NCBI RefSeq assembly: GCF_039941015.1
Contig: NZ_JBDVFI010000032.1
DNA: 64,000 bases
Source of the DNA: Sedimentitalea sp039941015
GTDB lineage: Bacteria > Pseudomonadota > Alphaproteobacteria > Rhodobacterales > Rhodobacteraceae
Strand: one strand, 5' to 3'
In this document: positions 44,295-53,075 of the stretch, one piece after another
Position numbering within the stretch: position 1 is the first letter of the stretch
Layout of the letters: each line of letters begins with the position of its first letter
The notes under the pieces: model-generated
What the model was told of the DNA's origin: nothing
The model's input: the letters and a program-made list of their open reading frames with translations, nothing else
The model's database searches: none
Program-made: the position numbers and the translations under genes

Positions 44295-45611
44295 TTAGGA
44301 ATCGTCGGTCGAACTGTTCAGTGCTGACAGCCGCGCCCTAACAGACAGACCGTGCGCTTGAAGACTTTCGGAGAACGCCAGTGTTTCAGCAGCCTCTCCG
44401 ATGGCGCGCAGGGCGTTTGGCGTCATCTGGGACAGTGTCGTGCGTTTGAGGAAGTCGATCACCGACAGGCCTGACGAAAACCGTGCAGAGCGTGCTGTGG
44501 GCAGAACGTGGTTGGGACCGCCGACATAGTCGCCGATTGCTTCGGGTGTCCATTTCCCAAGAAAGATGGCTCCTGCGTGAATCGTTTGCGCCGAGAGTGC
44601 ATCCGGGTCGGCGACACAAAGCTCAAGATGCTCCGGTGCTATGCGGTTGGACAAGTCCGCGGCTTCGTCCAGATCGCGTACCGTGATGATCGCCCCAAAA
44701 TCGCGCCAGCTGACTCCGGCGATGGCGGTTCGTTCCAGCGTTTGCAGACGTGTTTCTACGGCGTCGGCCACAGCGCGGCCAAAGCCGGCGTCATCGGTGA
44801 TCAGGATCGACTGCGCACTTTCATCGTGTTCCGCCTGGCTCAGCAGGTCCAACGCGATCCAGTCTGGATCATTGTCCTTGTCCGCGATCACCAAGATTTC
44901 GGACGGGCCGGCAATCATGTCGATGCCGACCTTGCCAAAGACTCGTCGCTTGGCCGCTGCCACAAAGGCATTTCCGGGGCCGGTGATCTTGTCCACGGGC
45001 GGGATGGTTGCGGTGCCATAGGCAAGCGCGGCAATCGCCTGTGCACCGCCAATGCGGTAGATTTCGTCCACACCGGCGATCTGCGCAGCCAGCAGCACCA
45101 GTGGATTGATCACCCCATCGGGCGTCGGCACGACCATTGCCAACCGTTCCACTCCGGCAACCTTGGCCGGAATCGCGTTCATCAGGACCGAAGACGGGTA
45201 AGAGGCCAGACCACCCGGCACATACAGCCCGGCCGCGCCCACTGCCGACCATCGCCAGCCTAGCGTTGCCCCTTCTGGATCGGTCCATGTCTGGTCTTCC
45301 GGCATCTGGCGCACGTGATAGGCCCGGATGCGTTCGGCGGCGAGTGCCAGCGCGGTGCGCTCCTTGTCTGAAACCTGTGCAACGGCCCGTTCGATTTCAT
45401 CCGGCGTAATGCGCAGGGTTGAGGGAGAGAGCTCAAGCCGATCAAACCGTGTGGTGAGTTCGATCACCGCATCATCACCACGGGCACGCACGTCGGCTAT
45501 GATATCGGCAACAACCGCGTCCACATCCGGGCTGTCCTCGCGCTTGGCTGACAACAGCGCCGCGAACGCTGTTTCAAAGTCAGGCGACGTGGTGTCCAGA
45601 AACTGGGGCAT
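44295..45611 (-). CDS. hisD: Histidinol dehydrogenase
   Basis: 438 residues from the ATG at 45611, preceded by AAAGGAG. Conserved text: GRVPIYVPGG-like GLYVPGGLASYPSSVLMNAIPAKVAG, DKITGPGNAFVAAAKR, MIAGPSEILVIAD and QAEHDESAQ. It oxidises histidinol to histidine in two NAD-dependent steps, using bound zinc. No other his gene is in the window, which is common for hisD in this group. Confidence 0.96.
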   Translation of the reverse strand: MPQFLDTTSPDFETAFAALLSAKREDSPDVDAVVADIIADVRARGDDAVIELTTRFDRLELSPSTLRITPDEIERAVAQVSDKERTALALAAERIRAYHVRQMPEDQTWTDPEGATLGWRWSAVGAAGLYVPGGLASYPSSVLMNAIPAKVAGVERLAMVVPTPDGVINPLVLLAAQIAGVDEIYRIGGAQAIAALAYGTATIPPVDKITGPGNAFVAAAKRRVFGKVGIDMIAGPSEILVIADKDNDPDWIALDLLSQAEHDESAQSILITDDAGFGRAVADAVETRLQTLERTAIAGVSWRDFGAIITVRDLDEAADLSNRIAPEHLELCVADPDALSAQTIHAGAIFLGKWTPEAIGDYVGGPNHVLPTARSARFSSGLSVIDFLKRTTLSQMTPNALRAIGEAAETLAFSESLQAHGLSVRARLSALNSSTDDS

Positions 45612-45663
45612 GTGGATCTCCTTTGGCGGCCCACATACCCTCAGGACTGATGCGCCTCAAGGG

Positions 45664-46167
45664 TCAACGGCGGCGATGTGACAACGCAGCAAGGCCCAGC
45701 CCAACGCACGTCAGCGCAACGCCCGACGCTACAGTCCGGGCCTGGTTCCAAAACTGCCAGACACTGGAATAGTCGGTCCAGACCCGTTTGGCCTCCGCTG
45801 CCTCAAGTGGGGTGGTTAATGCCCCAAGCGCCTCGTTCATCGGGACATTGATCTGCATCGTCAGGATCAGACCGCCCGCAAAATAGACGACACCGGCGAT
45901 GGCAAACCAGATCGCAGACTGCGTTGCACCGGATTTCCAGGCGATAATGGTGGTCAGCAACAGCGCAACCGGCGTGCCGAAAAAGGCCGGGGCAAAAGTG
46001 GCGTTGCGGACCGAAGCGTTCATTGCCTGCATCGCCTCGATCGCGACGTTCGGATCGATCTGATCCAACCCCCACATCGTGGAGCAAACCCAGGCGAAGA
46101 AAAATCCGAATATGGCGCCGGTCAACACCAGTGACAGGATCGACATGGGGAAAAGAAGAAATCGCAT
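45664..46167 (-). CDS. DUF1772 / anthrone oxygenase-like membrane protein
   Basis: 167 residues with four hydrophobic segments (about 5-30, 57-77, 82-105, 142-160). The family-like features are a G-F/FAW start, an MQAMNASVRNATFAPAFFG segment after the first helix, TMQINVPMNEAL in the middle, and a W-x-x-W-N-Q-A-R region before the last helix. DUF1772 proteins are small membrane proteins of unknown role. It seems inserted between the murA cluster and hisD. Confidence 0.8.
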   Translation of the reverse strand: MRFLLFPMSILSLVLTGAIFGFFFAWVCSTMWGLDQIDPNVAIEAMQAMNASVRNATFAPAFFGTPVALLLTTIIAWKSGATQSAIWFAIAGVVYFAGGLILTMQINVPMNEALGALTTPLEAAEAKRVWTDYSSVWQFWNQARTVASGVALTCVGLGLAALSHRRR

Positions 46168-46266
46168 AAATGAATCCCTGTTTGAAATAGTAATAATTCT
46201 TCAACGCACCCGCGCGCGGTTTCCGGCGGTCCTGAGAAAAGTACTTGTTCAAGAATAGAGGCGTGA

Positions 46267-46767
46267 CTAATCCCGCGCCAATTCGCGCACATAGAACCAG
46301 TCATGCTGCGGGCCGCGTGACGTCACAATGGCGTTGGGCCAGTGCCCTGTACGTTGAAACCCGTGCCGTTCATAGAATGCAATCGCGCGGGTGTTGGTTT
46401 CTGCAACGCAGAGCTCATGCTGCCAAATACCTGCCTGAACCGCATGATCCACGAGCGCTGCGATCAGAAGGTCCGCCGCTCCGGTGCCCTGCGCTTGTGG
46501 AATGACATAGAAGGGACCGATGAACGCCCTGTGGCGTGCGCGCTCAAAGACTTCTTGTCTGATCGCCGCGATGCCCATCGGGGTTGAGCCATCGAATACG
46601 CCATATCGCCCGCCCTGTGCGATCATCTGCATATCCTGCTCCGTGCTGACGGTTTCGACTTCGTTCAACGACGGCAGAAAGTCATCGGGAAACAGCCGGA
46701 CACCCTCACTTCGCAGATCGCGCCAGATGCCGACATCAGCCCGGCAAAGCTGGCGCGCCTGCATCAT
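46267..46767 (-). CDS. GNAT family N-acetyltransferase
   Basis: 166 residues. The GNAT core is visible: FIGPFYVIPQAQGTGAADLLIAAL (acetyl-CoA pyrophosphate loop QAQGTG) and ELCVAETNTRAIAFYERHGFQRTG (motif B). The substrate is unknown. Its start overlaps the DUF2948 stop (ATGA), so it belongs to the murA operon here. Confidence 0.92.
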   Translation of the reverse strand: MMQARQLCRADVGIWRDLRSEGVRLFPDDFLPSLNEVETVSTEQDMQMIAQGGRYGVFDGSTPMGIAAIRQEVFERARHRAFIGPFYVIPQAQGTGAADLLIAALVDHAVQAGIWQHELCVAETNTRAIAFYERHGFQRTGHWPNAIVTSRGPQHDWFYVRELARD

Positions 46768-47234
46768 TCAGGATGATCCGGAATTTTCCCAGACGGCGCG
46801 ATATAGGGGCGGGTGACGTCCTTGAGCGTGACATCCAGCGCCTCGACCTTCAAACGGAGCGCGCCGTCTCCTGCCAATGTCAGCAGTAGCTCTCCGGCGC
46901 CGTCCTCTGAGGGCTCAAAATCAATTGAGAGCAGTGACAGAATCAGATCCGTCTCTCCCCGGTCGATACCTTGCGAAGACACCGCCACAACATCATCAAC
47001 CACCAGCAAGGATTGGACCCGCTCGGGCGCATGGCGGCTGCGTGCGTCATCTTCCCAGCGAAAACGGTTGAGCAACAAGCCGAAGCGGTGTTGTTTTGCC
47101 TGCCAGCGCATTTCCGTAATCGGAAAAACCGCATCCTGAACAAGCGAGGATATCACCTGCAGATCGTCGGCATCCTGCGCGCCAAGGTTCAGCGGAGACT
47201 CACGGCCGTCTTCGAATGTCGCATCCTGTGTCAC
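46764..47234 (-). CDS. DUF2948 family protein
   Basis: 156 residues. It contains NLGAQDADDLQVISSLVQDAVFPITEMRW, RFGLLLNRFRWED and a GELLLTLAGDGALRLKVEALDVTLKDVTRPY tail, matching DUF2948. It is conserved directly downstream of murA in alphaproteobacteria; function unassigned. It overlaps murA and the GNAT gene by 4 bp each. Confidence 0.9.
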   Translation of the reverse strand: MTQDATFEDGRESPLNLGAQDADDLQVISSLVQDAVFPITEMRWQAKQHRFGLLLNRFRWEDDARSRHAPERVQSLLVVDDVVAVSSQGIDRGETDLILSLLSIDFEPSEDGAGELLLTLAGDGALRLKVEALDVTLKDVTRPYIAPSGKIPDHPE

Positions 47235-48499
47235 TGTTCTTTGATCCGTTCGATTTTTGCGCCCACGCCTTCAAGCTTGCGCACCACATGTTCATATCCG
47301 CGATCCAGATGATAGACCCGGCTGACAGTTGTGTCGCCTTCGGCAGCCAGCCCGGCAAGGATCAGCGAGACCGAAGCCCGCAAGTCAGTCGCCATCACTG
47401 GCGCGCCCTTGAGCCGGTCAACGCCGGTGACGGTGGCGGTGCCGCCATGAACGTCGATCTGTGCGCCCATCCGCAAAAGTTCCGGCGCGTGCATGAACCG
47501 GTTCTCGAAAATCTTCTCTTCAAGCACGCTGACACCGTCAGCCGTGCATAGCAGCGCCATCATCTGCGCCTGAAGGTCGGTTGGGAATCCGGGAAAGGGC
47601 TCGGTCGTGACATCAACGGCTTTCACGTGATCTCCCCGGCGTTTGACCGACAGACCTTTTTCGGTCTCGCGTACGTCGATTCCGGCCGCATCGAGCTTTT
47701 CACAAAATGCACCTACGAGGCCCATACGCCCGCCCAACAGTTCGACCTCGCCACCACAGATGGCGGGGGCGAGCATATAGGTCCCGAGTTCGATCCGATC
47801 GGTGACCACCGGGTGTGTGGCCCCGTGCAGCCGGTCGACACCTTGAATGGTAATCGTGCTGGTGCCTTCGCCTTCGATTTGCGCGCCCATCTTTTGCAGG
47901 CAATGGGCGAGATCGACGATTTCTGGCTCGCGCGCGGCGTTGGTGATCACGGTTGTGCCCTTGGCCAGTGTCGCTGCCATCAGCGCGTTTTCCGTGGCCC
48001 CGACCGATACCAGCGGGAAATCGACCTTACCGCCTTTCAGTCCACCTGGCGCCTTGGCGTGCACGTAACCGTCTTTAAGTTCCAATTCAGCGCCGAGCGC
48101 TTCAAGCGCTTTAAGATGCAGGTCAACCGGGCGCGCCCCGATCGCGCAGCCGCCCGGCAACGAAACAATCGCATGACCGTCCCGGGCCAGCATTGGCCCC
48201 AGCACCAGAATCGATGCGCGCATTTTGCGGACGATGTCATAGTCTGCGGTGTGGTTGTTCAGATCATGGCTCGACATGGCCAGAACCTGCCCATCCTGAA
48301 GCTGGCTGACCTCGGCCCCAAGCGAGCCGAGAAGTTCGGTCATGGTGCGGATGTCACTTAGTCGCGGCGCATTGGTCAGGGTCAGCGGTTCGTCGCTCAG
48401 CAACGTTGCTGGCATCAAGGTCAGGCAGGCATTCTTGGCCCCCGCAATCGGGATTTGCCCGGACAATGGTCCGTTCCCTGTCACCAAAATCGAATCCAT
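47231..48499 (-). CDS. murA: UDP-N-acetylglucosamine 1-carboxyvinyltransferase
   Basis: 422 residues. The PEP-reactive Cys is C118 in PGGCAIGARPVDLHL, the fosfomycin target. Other markers: AGAKNACLTLMPATLLSDEPLTL, GATENALMAATLAKG and FPTDLQAQ. It starts peptidoglycan precursor synthesis in the cytosol. It begins immediately after a 52-codon gene and continues into DUF2948, so transcription likely starts upstream of the small gene. Confidence 0.97.
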   Translation of the reverse strand: MDSILVTGNGPLSGQIPIAGAKNACLTLMPATLLSDEPLTLTNAPRLSDIRTMTELLGSLGAEVSQLQDGQVLAMSSHDLNNHTADYDIVRKMRASILVLGPMLARDGHAIVSLPGGCAIGARPVDLHLKALEALGAELELKDGYVHAKAPGGLKGGKVDFPLVSVGATENALMAATLAKGTTVITNAAREPEIVDLAHCLQKMGAQIEGEGTSTITIQGVDRLHGATHPVVTDRIELGTYMLAPAICGGEVELLGGRMGLVGAFCEKLDAAGIDVRETEKGLSVKRRGDHVKAVDVTTEPFPGFPTDLQAQMMALLCTADGVSVLEEKIFENRFMHAPELLRMGAQIDVHGGTATVTGVDRLKGAPVMATDLRASVSLILAGLAAEGDTTVSRVYHLDRGYEHVVRKLEGVGAKIERIKEQ

Positions 48500-48658
48500 C
48501 TACTCTTGTTCCTTGTCTTTCTTATTGCCCACCTCGTCCGAGCGCGCGCGCGCCTGCGCCTTTCGGCGTGCCAAATTCGCCTTGAGCGCGGACTTGAGCC
48601 GGTCCTCTCGGCTCTGCCCTCGCGGCTTGTCTGGACGGGATGGGGTGTTACCTGCCAT
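48500..48658 (-). CDS. Small basic conserved-type protein upstream of murA
   Basis: 52 residues from the ATG at 48658, which has GAGAGGGG upstream. It is highly charged and helical in appearance: SREDRLKSALKANLARRKAQARAR in the middle, then an acidic/basic tail ending KKDKEQE. Its stop touches the murA start. Small Lys/Arg-rich proteins at this position are seen in related genomes; function unknown. The good ribosome-binding site and tight spacing support it as real. Confidence 0.7.
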   Translation of the reverse strand: MAGNTPSRPDKPRGQSREDRLKSALKANLARRKAQARARSDEVGNKKDKEQE

Positions 48659-48700
48659 GCCCCTCTCTAGCGCAGCACATAAAAAGGGTCCAGTTTGTCC

Positions 48701-48729
48701 TTGCAGGATATCTCGTTTGCGTCTAATGA
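48701..48729 (+). promoter_or_regulatory. Candidate promoter for tRNA-Thr
   Basis: TTGCAG (48701-48706), a 17-bp spacer, TAATGA (48724-48729), with the tRNA beginning 12 bp downstream. This is the spacing expected if transcription starts at or just before the tRNA 5' end. Confidence 0.5.
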
Positions 48730-48741
48730 GCCGCGCACGGC

Positions 48742-48816
<75 letters not shown>

Positions 48817-48878
48817 TTTTTTGACATCACTATGACGATTTTGTTGCGCGATGGATCGTGTTCCGCGCAGTTTGCCGA

Positions 48879-49724
48879 CTATCTTTCGAGCAATTCGTTT
48901 AGGGGGTCGGCAAAGAGAATGGATGACACTGCCAAGCTAGCGTAGCTCTCTCTCTGGCTGACGATGCTTGAGAACACCCCGGCAACGTGGAACTCATCGT
49001 TCTTTCGGATCAGCATCGGTGCGCCGGAATCGCCCGGCATGGCCGAACATCTTTGAAGCAAAGCGTTTTTTGCCCCGATCGTCGGCCGACCGCAATCTGT
49101 GGCGAGTGACAAAACGTTGGGCCGCAATCCAGAGTACCCGGCGAGCAGGAAATCTGTGTTTTCTTCCTGCATCAGTTCCGGTGGGGCTATGTCCAAGTAT
49201 CCGACCTCGCGCCCAATTGGGTCTTCTAGGATAAGCAAGGCCCAATCTCTCTCGGGAGATGGTTGAAAATTCCGCATGTCTGTATTTTGCGTTCCGTCTA
49301 GAACATAGCGCTTTCCACGGGAAATGGCCTCGCTGGTTCCGCGCTGAAATCCCGCGACGAAAACAATACTCTGCGGCGGCAACCAGACCTTCCTCGGGAG
49401 GTTGTAAAGACAATGTGCGGCGGTCAATACAACCTGCTCCGATACAAGTGTCCCGGTGCAGTGATGTCGTGTCTGGGTGCTTGCAAAGTTGACACGTCCG
49501 ATTGCCCGCCACGGCGCGGTAGCGGCATCTACGATTTCTCGATTGCGGATGGCGTCGCAACCCGTCGACATGCTGCGGCCACTGGCACAGATGCCGTCCA
49601 GTTCCGGCGCAAAGTTGTTTTCTCTGAGATATCCGGCATCTGGGCCAGTGTTCTGCGCCATTGGGGCTTGCCCGGGCAGAAGGAGAAGGGCGCTGAGGCC
49701 AAGAACAGATAATAATCGCCTCAT
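48879..49724 (-). CDS. Exported trypsin-like serine protease
   Basis: 281 residues from the ATG at 49724, which has GAAGGA upstream. A signal peptide (about 1-23, ending PMAQ) is followed by a chymotrypsin-fold domain with H104 (TAAHC), D160 (ERDWALLIL) and S233 (PGDSGAP). Cysteines at about 46/56 and near the active site suggest disulfides. There is no PDZ domain, so it is not DegP-like; it resembles the V8/trypsin-like peptidases exported by Rhodobacterales. The substrate is unknown. It is divergent from the CoA-transferase gene. Confidence 0.9.
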   Translation of the reverse strand: MRRLLSVLGLSALLLLPGQAPMAQNTGPDAGYLRENNFAPELDGICASGRSMSTGCDAIRNREIVDAATAPWRAIGRVNFASTQTRHHCTGTLVSEQVVLTAAHCLYNLPRKVWLPPQSIVFVAGFQRGTSEAISRGKRYVLDGTQNTDMRNFQPSPERDWALLILEDPIGREVGYLDIAPPELMQEENTDFLLAGYSGLRPNVLSLATDCGRPTIGAKNALLQRCSAMPGDSGAPMLIRKNDEFHVAGVFSSIVSQRESYASLAVSSILFADPLNELLER

Positions 49725-49984
49725 CGGGTTGTCCTTCTCTTGAGTGCTATCCGATAGGTCGCCGCCTGAACAGATTTGTTGGTCCAGTAAGTTGCTATCA
49801 CGCTTCATCCTTGGTGGCACGACTCCTCCCCTCGCAGGGCGCGGCGTGCTTTTGGCTGCACAACGGACGAAGAAATTCGTCACTGCCCAACAGCTGACCG
49901 GCGCGACCTTCTTTCGCTGTGCTGGTGCGGCTAAAAACATCGCCGGTGTTGTCTTGCCGATAGGCTGCAGCATAGACTCGACAG

Positions 49985-51901
49985 ATGTTGAACAAGGTCG
50001 TTTCCGCCGCTGATGCCGCCGCCCTCGTAAAGGATGGCGATACACTTACCACCTCGGGTTTTGTTGGCATTGGCGTGCCTGATGAACTGCTGGCGGCCGT
50101 TGAGACACGGTTCCTCGAGACCGGGCATCCCCGTGACCTGTCGCTTGTCTTTGCCGCGGGGCAGGGCGATGGCAAGGCGCGGGGGTTGAATCGGCTAGGC
50201 CATGATGGGTTGCTTAATCGGGTGGTCGGCGGTCATTGGGGGTTGATCCCTAAAATTGCGGCGCTTGCGGTCGCGGGAAAGATCAAGGGTTGGAACCTGC
50301 CGCAGGGCTGCATCAGCCAGTTGTATCGCGATATCGCTGCCGGAAAGCCAGGGATGCTGTCCAAGGTGGGTCTGGAGACCTTTGTCGATCCGAGGAATGG
50401 CGGCGGAGCGATCAACGACATCTCGACCGAGGCGCAGGTCGAATTGATGGAGGTCGCCGGAGAAGAGGTGCTGTTTTACCCGTCACAAAAGCTGACTGTC
50501 GCGCTTTTGCGGGGTACAACGGCCGATGAAGCGGGGAATGTGACGATGGAGCGCGAGGCGCTCACCATCGACAATCTTGCGCAGGCGATGGCGGTGAAGA
50601 ATGCAGGTGGCGTGGTGATTGTGCAGGTCGAGCGGATTGCCAAGGCCCGCACGCTGCCCGCGCGTGACGTGCACATTCCGGGTATTTTTGTCGATGCGGT
50701 GGTGGTTGCAAAACCAGAGCACCATGTTCAGACTTATGCCACGGCCTTTAACCAAGGGTTCACGGGGCGGATGCGGACGCCAGAAGGGGAAATCCCTCCG
50801 ATGCCGCTGGATGCCCGCAAGGTGATCGCGCGACGCTGTGCGTTCGAGTTACCGGTGAACGGCGTCGTCAACCTTGGCATCGGTATGCCCGAGGGCGTGG
50901 CCTGTGTGGCCGCCGAAGAAGGTTTGCTGGAACACGTGACACTCACCGCAGAACCGGGTGTGATTGGTGGACAGCCCGCCTCGGGGCTCGATTTCGGGGC
51001 TGCGGTCAATATTGATGCGGTGATCCCGCAAAACAACCAGTTCGATTTCTACGATGGCGGGGGGCTCGATATGACTTGCCTCGGGCTGGCGCAGGCGGAC
51101 CGGAACGGCAACGTCAACGTCTCGCGCTTTGGGTCGCGATTGGCAGGGGCCGGCGGCTTTGTCAATATCAGCCAGAATGCACGCGCTGTGGTGTTTGCCG
51201 GTACGTTCACGGCCCGGGGTATTGATGTCGCGGTGTCGGGTGGTGCGGTCGAGATTCGCCGTGAAGGCAAATCGCGCAAGTTTCTTGAACAGGTCGAGCA
51301 GATTACCTTTTCCGGTGCCCGTGCCGGTCGGCTTGGCCAGCGCGTGACATATGTGACCGAGCGCTGTGTGTTCGAGTTAACACCGGATGGGCTGAAACTG
51401 ATCGAAATCGCGCCGGGCGTTGATCTGGATCGCGATATTCTCGCCCAGATGGCTGTGCACCCGACCATCGAAGAGGTCACGTTGATGGATGCGCGCCTCT
51501 TCAGCCCGGTCAAAATGGACTTGAGGACCGATCTGTTGCACCTTGATCTGCCGGATCGGATTGCGCTGGATCCGGCGAGACATCAACTGTTCCTGAATTT
51601 TGAAAAGATGCGGGTGCGTTCTCAGGCCGAAGTCGAGCGGGTTGGCCGCCTTGTGGCCGAAACCTGCGCGCCAATGCAGCAGCCAGTGGACGTGGTCGTC
51701 AATTACGACGGGTTTCGCATTGACGAGGCGCTCGAGCCTGACTGGGCGCGCATGGTGGCCGACCTGACGGCGCGTTATTATGGCAAGGTCTCGCGCTATT
51801 CTGGATCGGCCTTCATGCGCATGAAGCTGGGCAAGGTCTTTCCCGACGCCCGCACGCATATATTTGAAACAAGTGAACAGGCGCGCAACTTTCTGGACTG
51901 A
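49985..51901 (+). CDS. Acyl-CoA:acetate/3-ketoacid CoA-transferase, fused alpha-beta with C-terminal extension
   Basis: 638 residues. The N-terminal half is the alpha-type domain (SGFVGIGVPDELL, GGHWGLIPKIAALA); the second half is beta-type, with the catalytic Glu likely in LTAEPGVIGG and the GIGMPEGV glycine-rich loop. Such fused enzymes (e.g. YdiF) are about 520-530 residues. Here about 100 more follow, including VVVNYDGFRIDEALEPDWARMV and RYYGKVSRYSGSAFMRMKLG. It exchanges CoA between acids in short-chain acid or ketone-body metabolism. The SDR gene downstream may act in the same pathway. Confidence 0.9.
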   Translation: MLNKVVSAADAAALVKDGDTLTTSGFVGIGVPDELLAAVETRFLETGHPRDLSLVFAAGQGDGKARGLNRLGHDGLLNRVVGGHWGLIPKIAALAVAGKIKGWNLPQGCISQLYRDIAAGKPGMLSKVGLETFVDPRNGGGAINDISTEAQVELMEVAGEEVLFYPSQKLTVALLRGTTADEAGNVTMEREALTIDNLAQAMAVKNAGGVVIVQVERIAKARTLPARDVHIPGIFVDAVVVAKPEHHVQTYATAFNQGFTGRMRTPEGEIPPMPLDARKVIARRCAFELPVNGVVNLGIGMPEGVACVAAEEGLLEHVTLTAEPGVIGGQPASGLDFGAAVNIDAVIPQNNQFDFYDGGGLDMTCLGLAQADRNGNVNVSRFGSRLAGAGGFVNISQNARAVVFAGTFTARGIDVAVSGGAVEIRREGKSRKFLEQVEQITFSGARAGRLGQRVTYVTERCVFELTPDGLKLIEIAPGVDLDRDILAQMAVHPTIEEVTLMDARLFSPVKMDLRTDLLHLDLPDRIALDPARHQLFLNFEKMRVRSQAEVERVGRLVAETCAPMQQPVDVVVNYDGFRIDEALEPDWARMVADLTARYYGKVSRYSGSAFMRMKLGKVFPDARTHIFETSEQARNFLD

Positions 51902-52131
51902 GCCGCGCTTAGTTCGCTGGCAAAACATCTCAACCCGCTGTGTTCGTTTTCGCCCCATACGGGGATAAAGATAAAACATATACCTAAATCGGCTCGAACT
52001 ATCACAGGCTCATGTGATTTAATCCGCAACGAACGATATTCTCTTGGACGATCAACAGCTGTGCTAAATTCGGCTATGATGCTCAAGCACGGCCTTCATG
52101 CTGGTTGCGACGAAACGGGAAGGGGATCGAT

Positions 52132-52980
52132 ATGTATACAGAGGCAATCGCGGCAGGCGGGGTCGCCGTGGTCACCGGCGCGGCTAGTGGTGTGGGGCGG
52201 GTCGCTGCCCTGCGCTTTGCCGAGGCCGGGCTGGGCGTGATCCTGGCGGATTTGCCGGGGCCGCAACTTGACGAAGCGGTTGGCGAGGTTCGCGCCGTAG
52301 CGGCACCCGGTGCGGAAGTGATCGGTGTGCCGACCGATGTTTCAAACGACGCCGAGGTCAATGCCCTCGCCGACCGGGCATTTTCTGTCGGACCAGTGGC
52401 GGTCCTGATGAACAACGCCGGGATCGGACTGCCGACCACGGTCTGGTCGAATATGGACAACTGGCAAAGGCTGCTGGACGTGAATTTCGGTGGTATCCTC
52501 AGGGGTATTCACGCCTTTGTGCCACGGATGATCGAGGCAAACCGTCCGGCTGTCATCATCAACACGGGTTCCAAACAGGGGATCACCACGCCCCCAGGTA
52601 ACCCCGGCTACAACGTATCCAAGGCTGCCATCAAAGTCATGACTGAACAACTTGCCCATGAACTGCGCGAAGCAGGGGCTCCCATATCGGCCCATCTTTT
52701 TGTGCCGGGGTTCACCTATACGGGTATGATCGCATCCTTCATACCCGAGAAACCGGCAGCGGCATGGACCAGCGAACAGACGGTGGACTATTTCATCGCG
52801 CGAATGGCCAAGGGTGACTTTTACATTCTCTGTCCCGACAATGATGTTGACGAGACTCGTGATCGGAAGCGGTCAGAATGGGCGGCGCGTGATGTCGCCG
52901 AAAACAGACCGGCCCTGTCGCGATGGCATCCGGACCACGCCGACGCCTTTGCCGCGTTTGAAAAATCGGGGCGAGACTGA
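52132..52980 (+). CDS. SDR family NAD(P)-dependent oxidoreductase
   Basis: 282 residues from the ATG at 52132, preceded by GGGAAGGGGATCG. It has TGAASGVGR (TGxxxGxG), MNNAGIG, Ser in NTGSKQG, Tyr/Lys in PGYNVSKAAIK. The C-terminus is longer than in FabG and contains DNDVDETRDRKRSEWAARD, as in SDRs acting on larger alcohols. The substrate is unknown. It lies 230 bp after the CoA-transferase gene and converges with cysK. A 7-bp hairpin AAACCGC/GCGGTTT (53028-53052) lies between them but lacks a T run. Confidence 0.88.
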   Translation: MYTEAIAAGGVAVVTGAASGVGRVAALRFAEAGLGVILADLPGPQLDEAVGEVRAVAAPGAEVIGVPTDVSNDAEVNALADRAFSVGPVAVLMNNAGIGLPTTVWSNMDNWQRLLDVNFGGILRGIHAFVPRMIEANRPAVIINTGSKQGITTPPGNPGYNVSKAAIKVMTEQLAHELREAGAPISAHLFVPGFTYTGMIASFIPEKPAAAWTSEQTVDYFIARMAKGDFYILCPDNDVDETRDRKRSEWAARDVAENRPALSRWHPDHADAFAAFEKSGRD

Positions 52981-53075
52981 CCGGGTGCATTTACCGATCT
53001 GCCTGCAGATGCCTTGGCAACGATGGTAAACCGCTCTGATAAAGCGCGGTTTGCCGGGTTCATCAGCCAGAGAGA

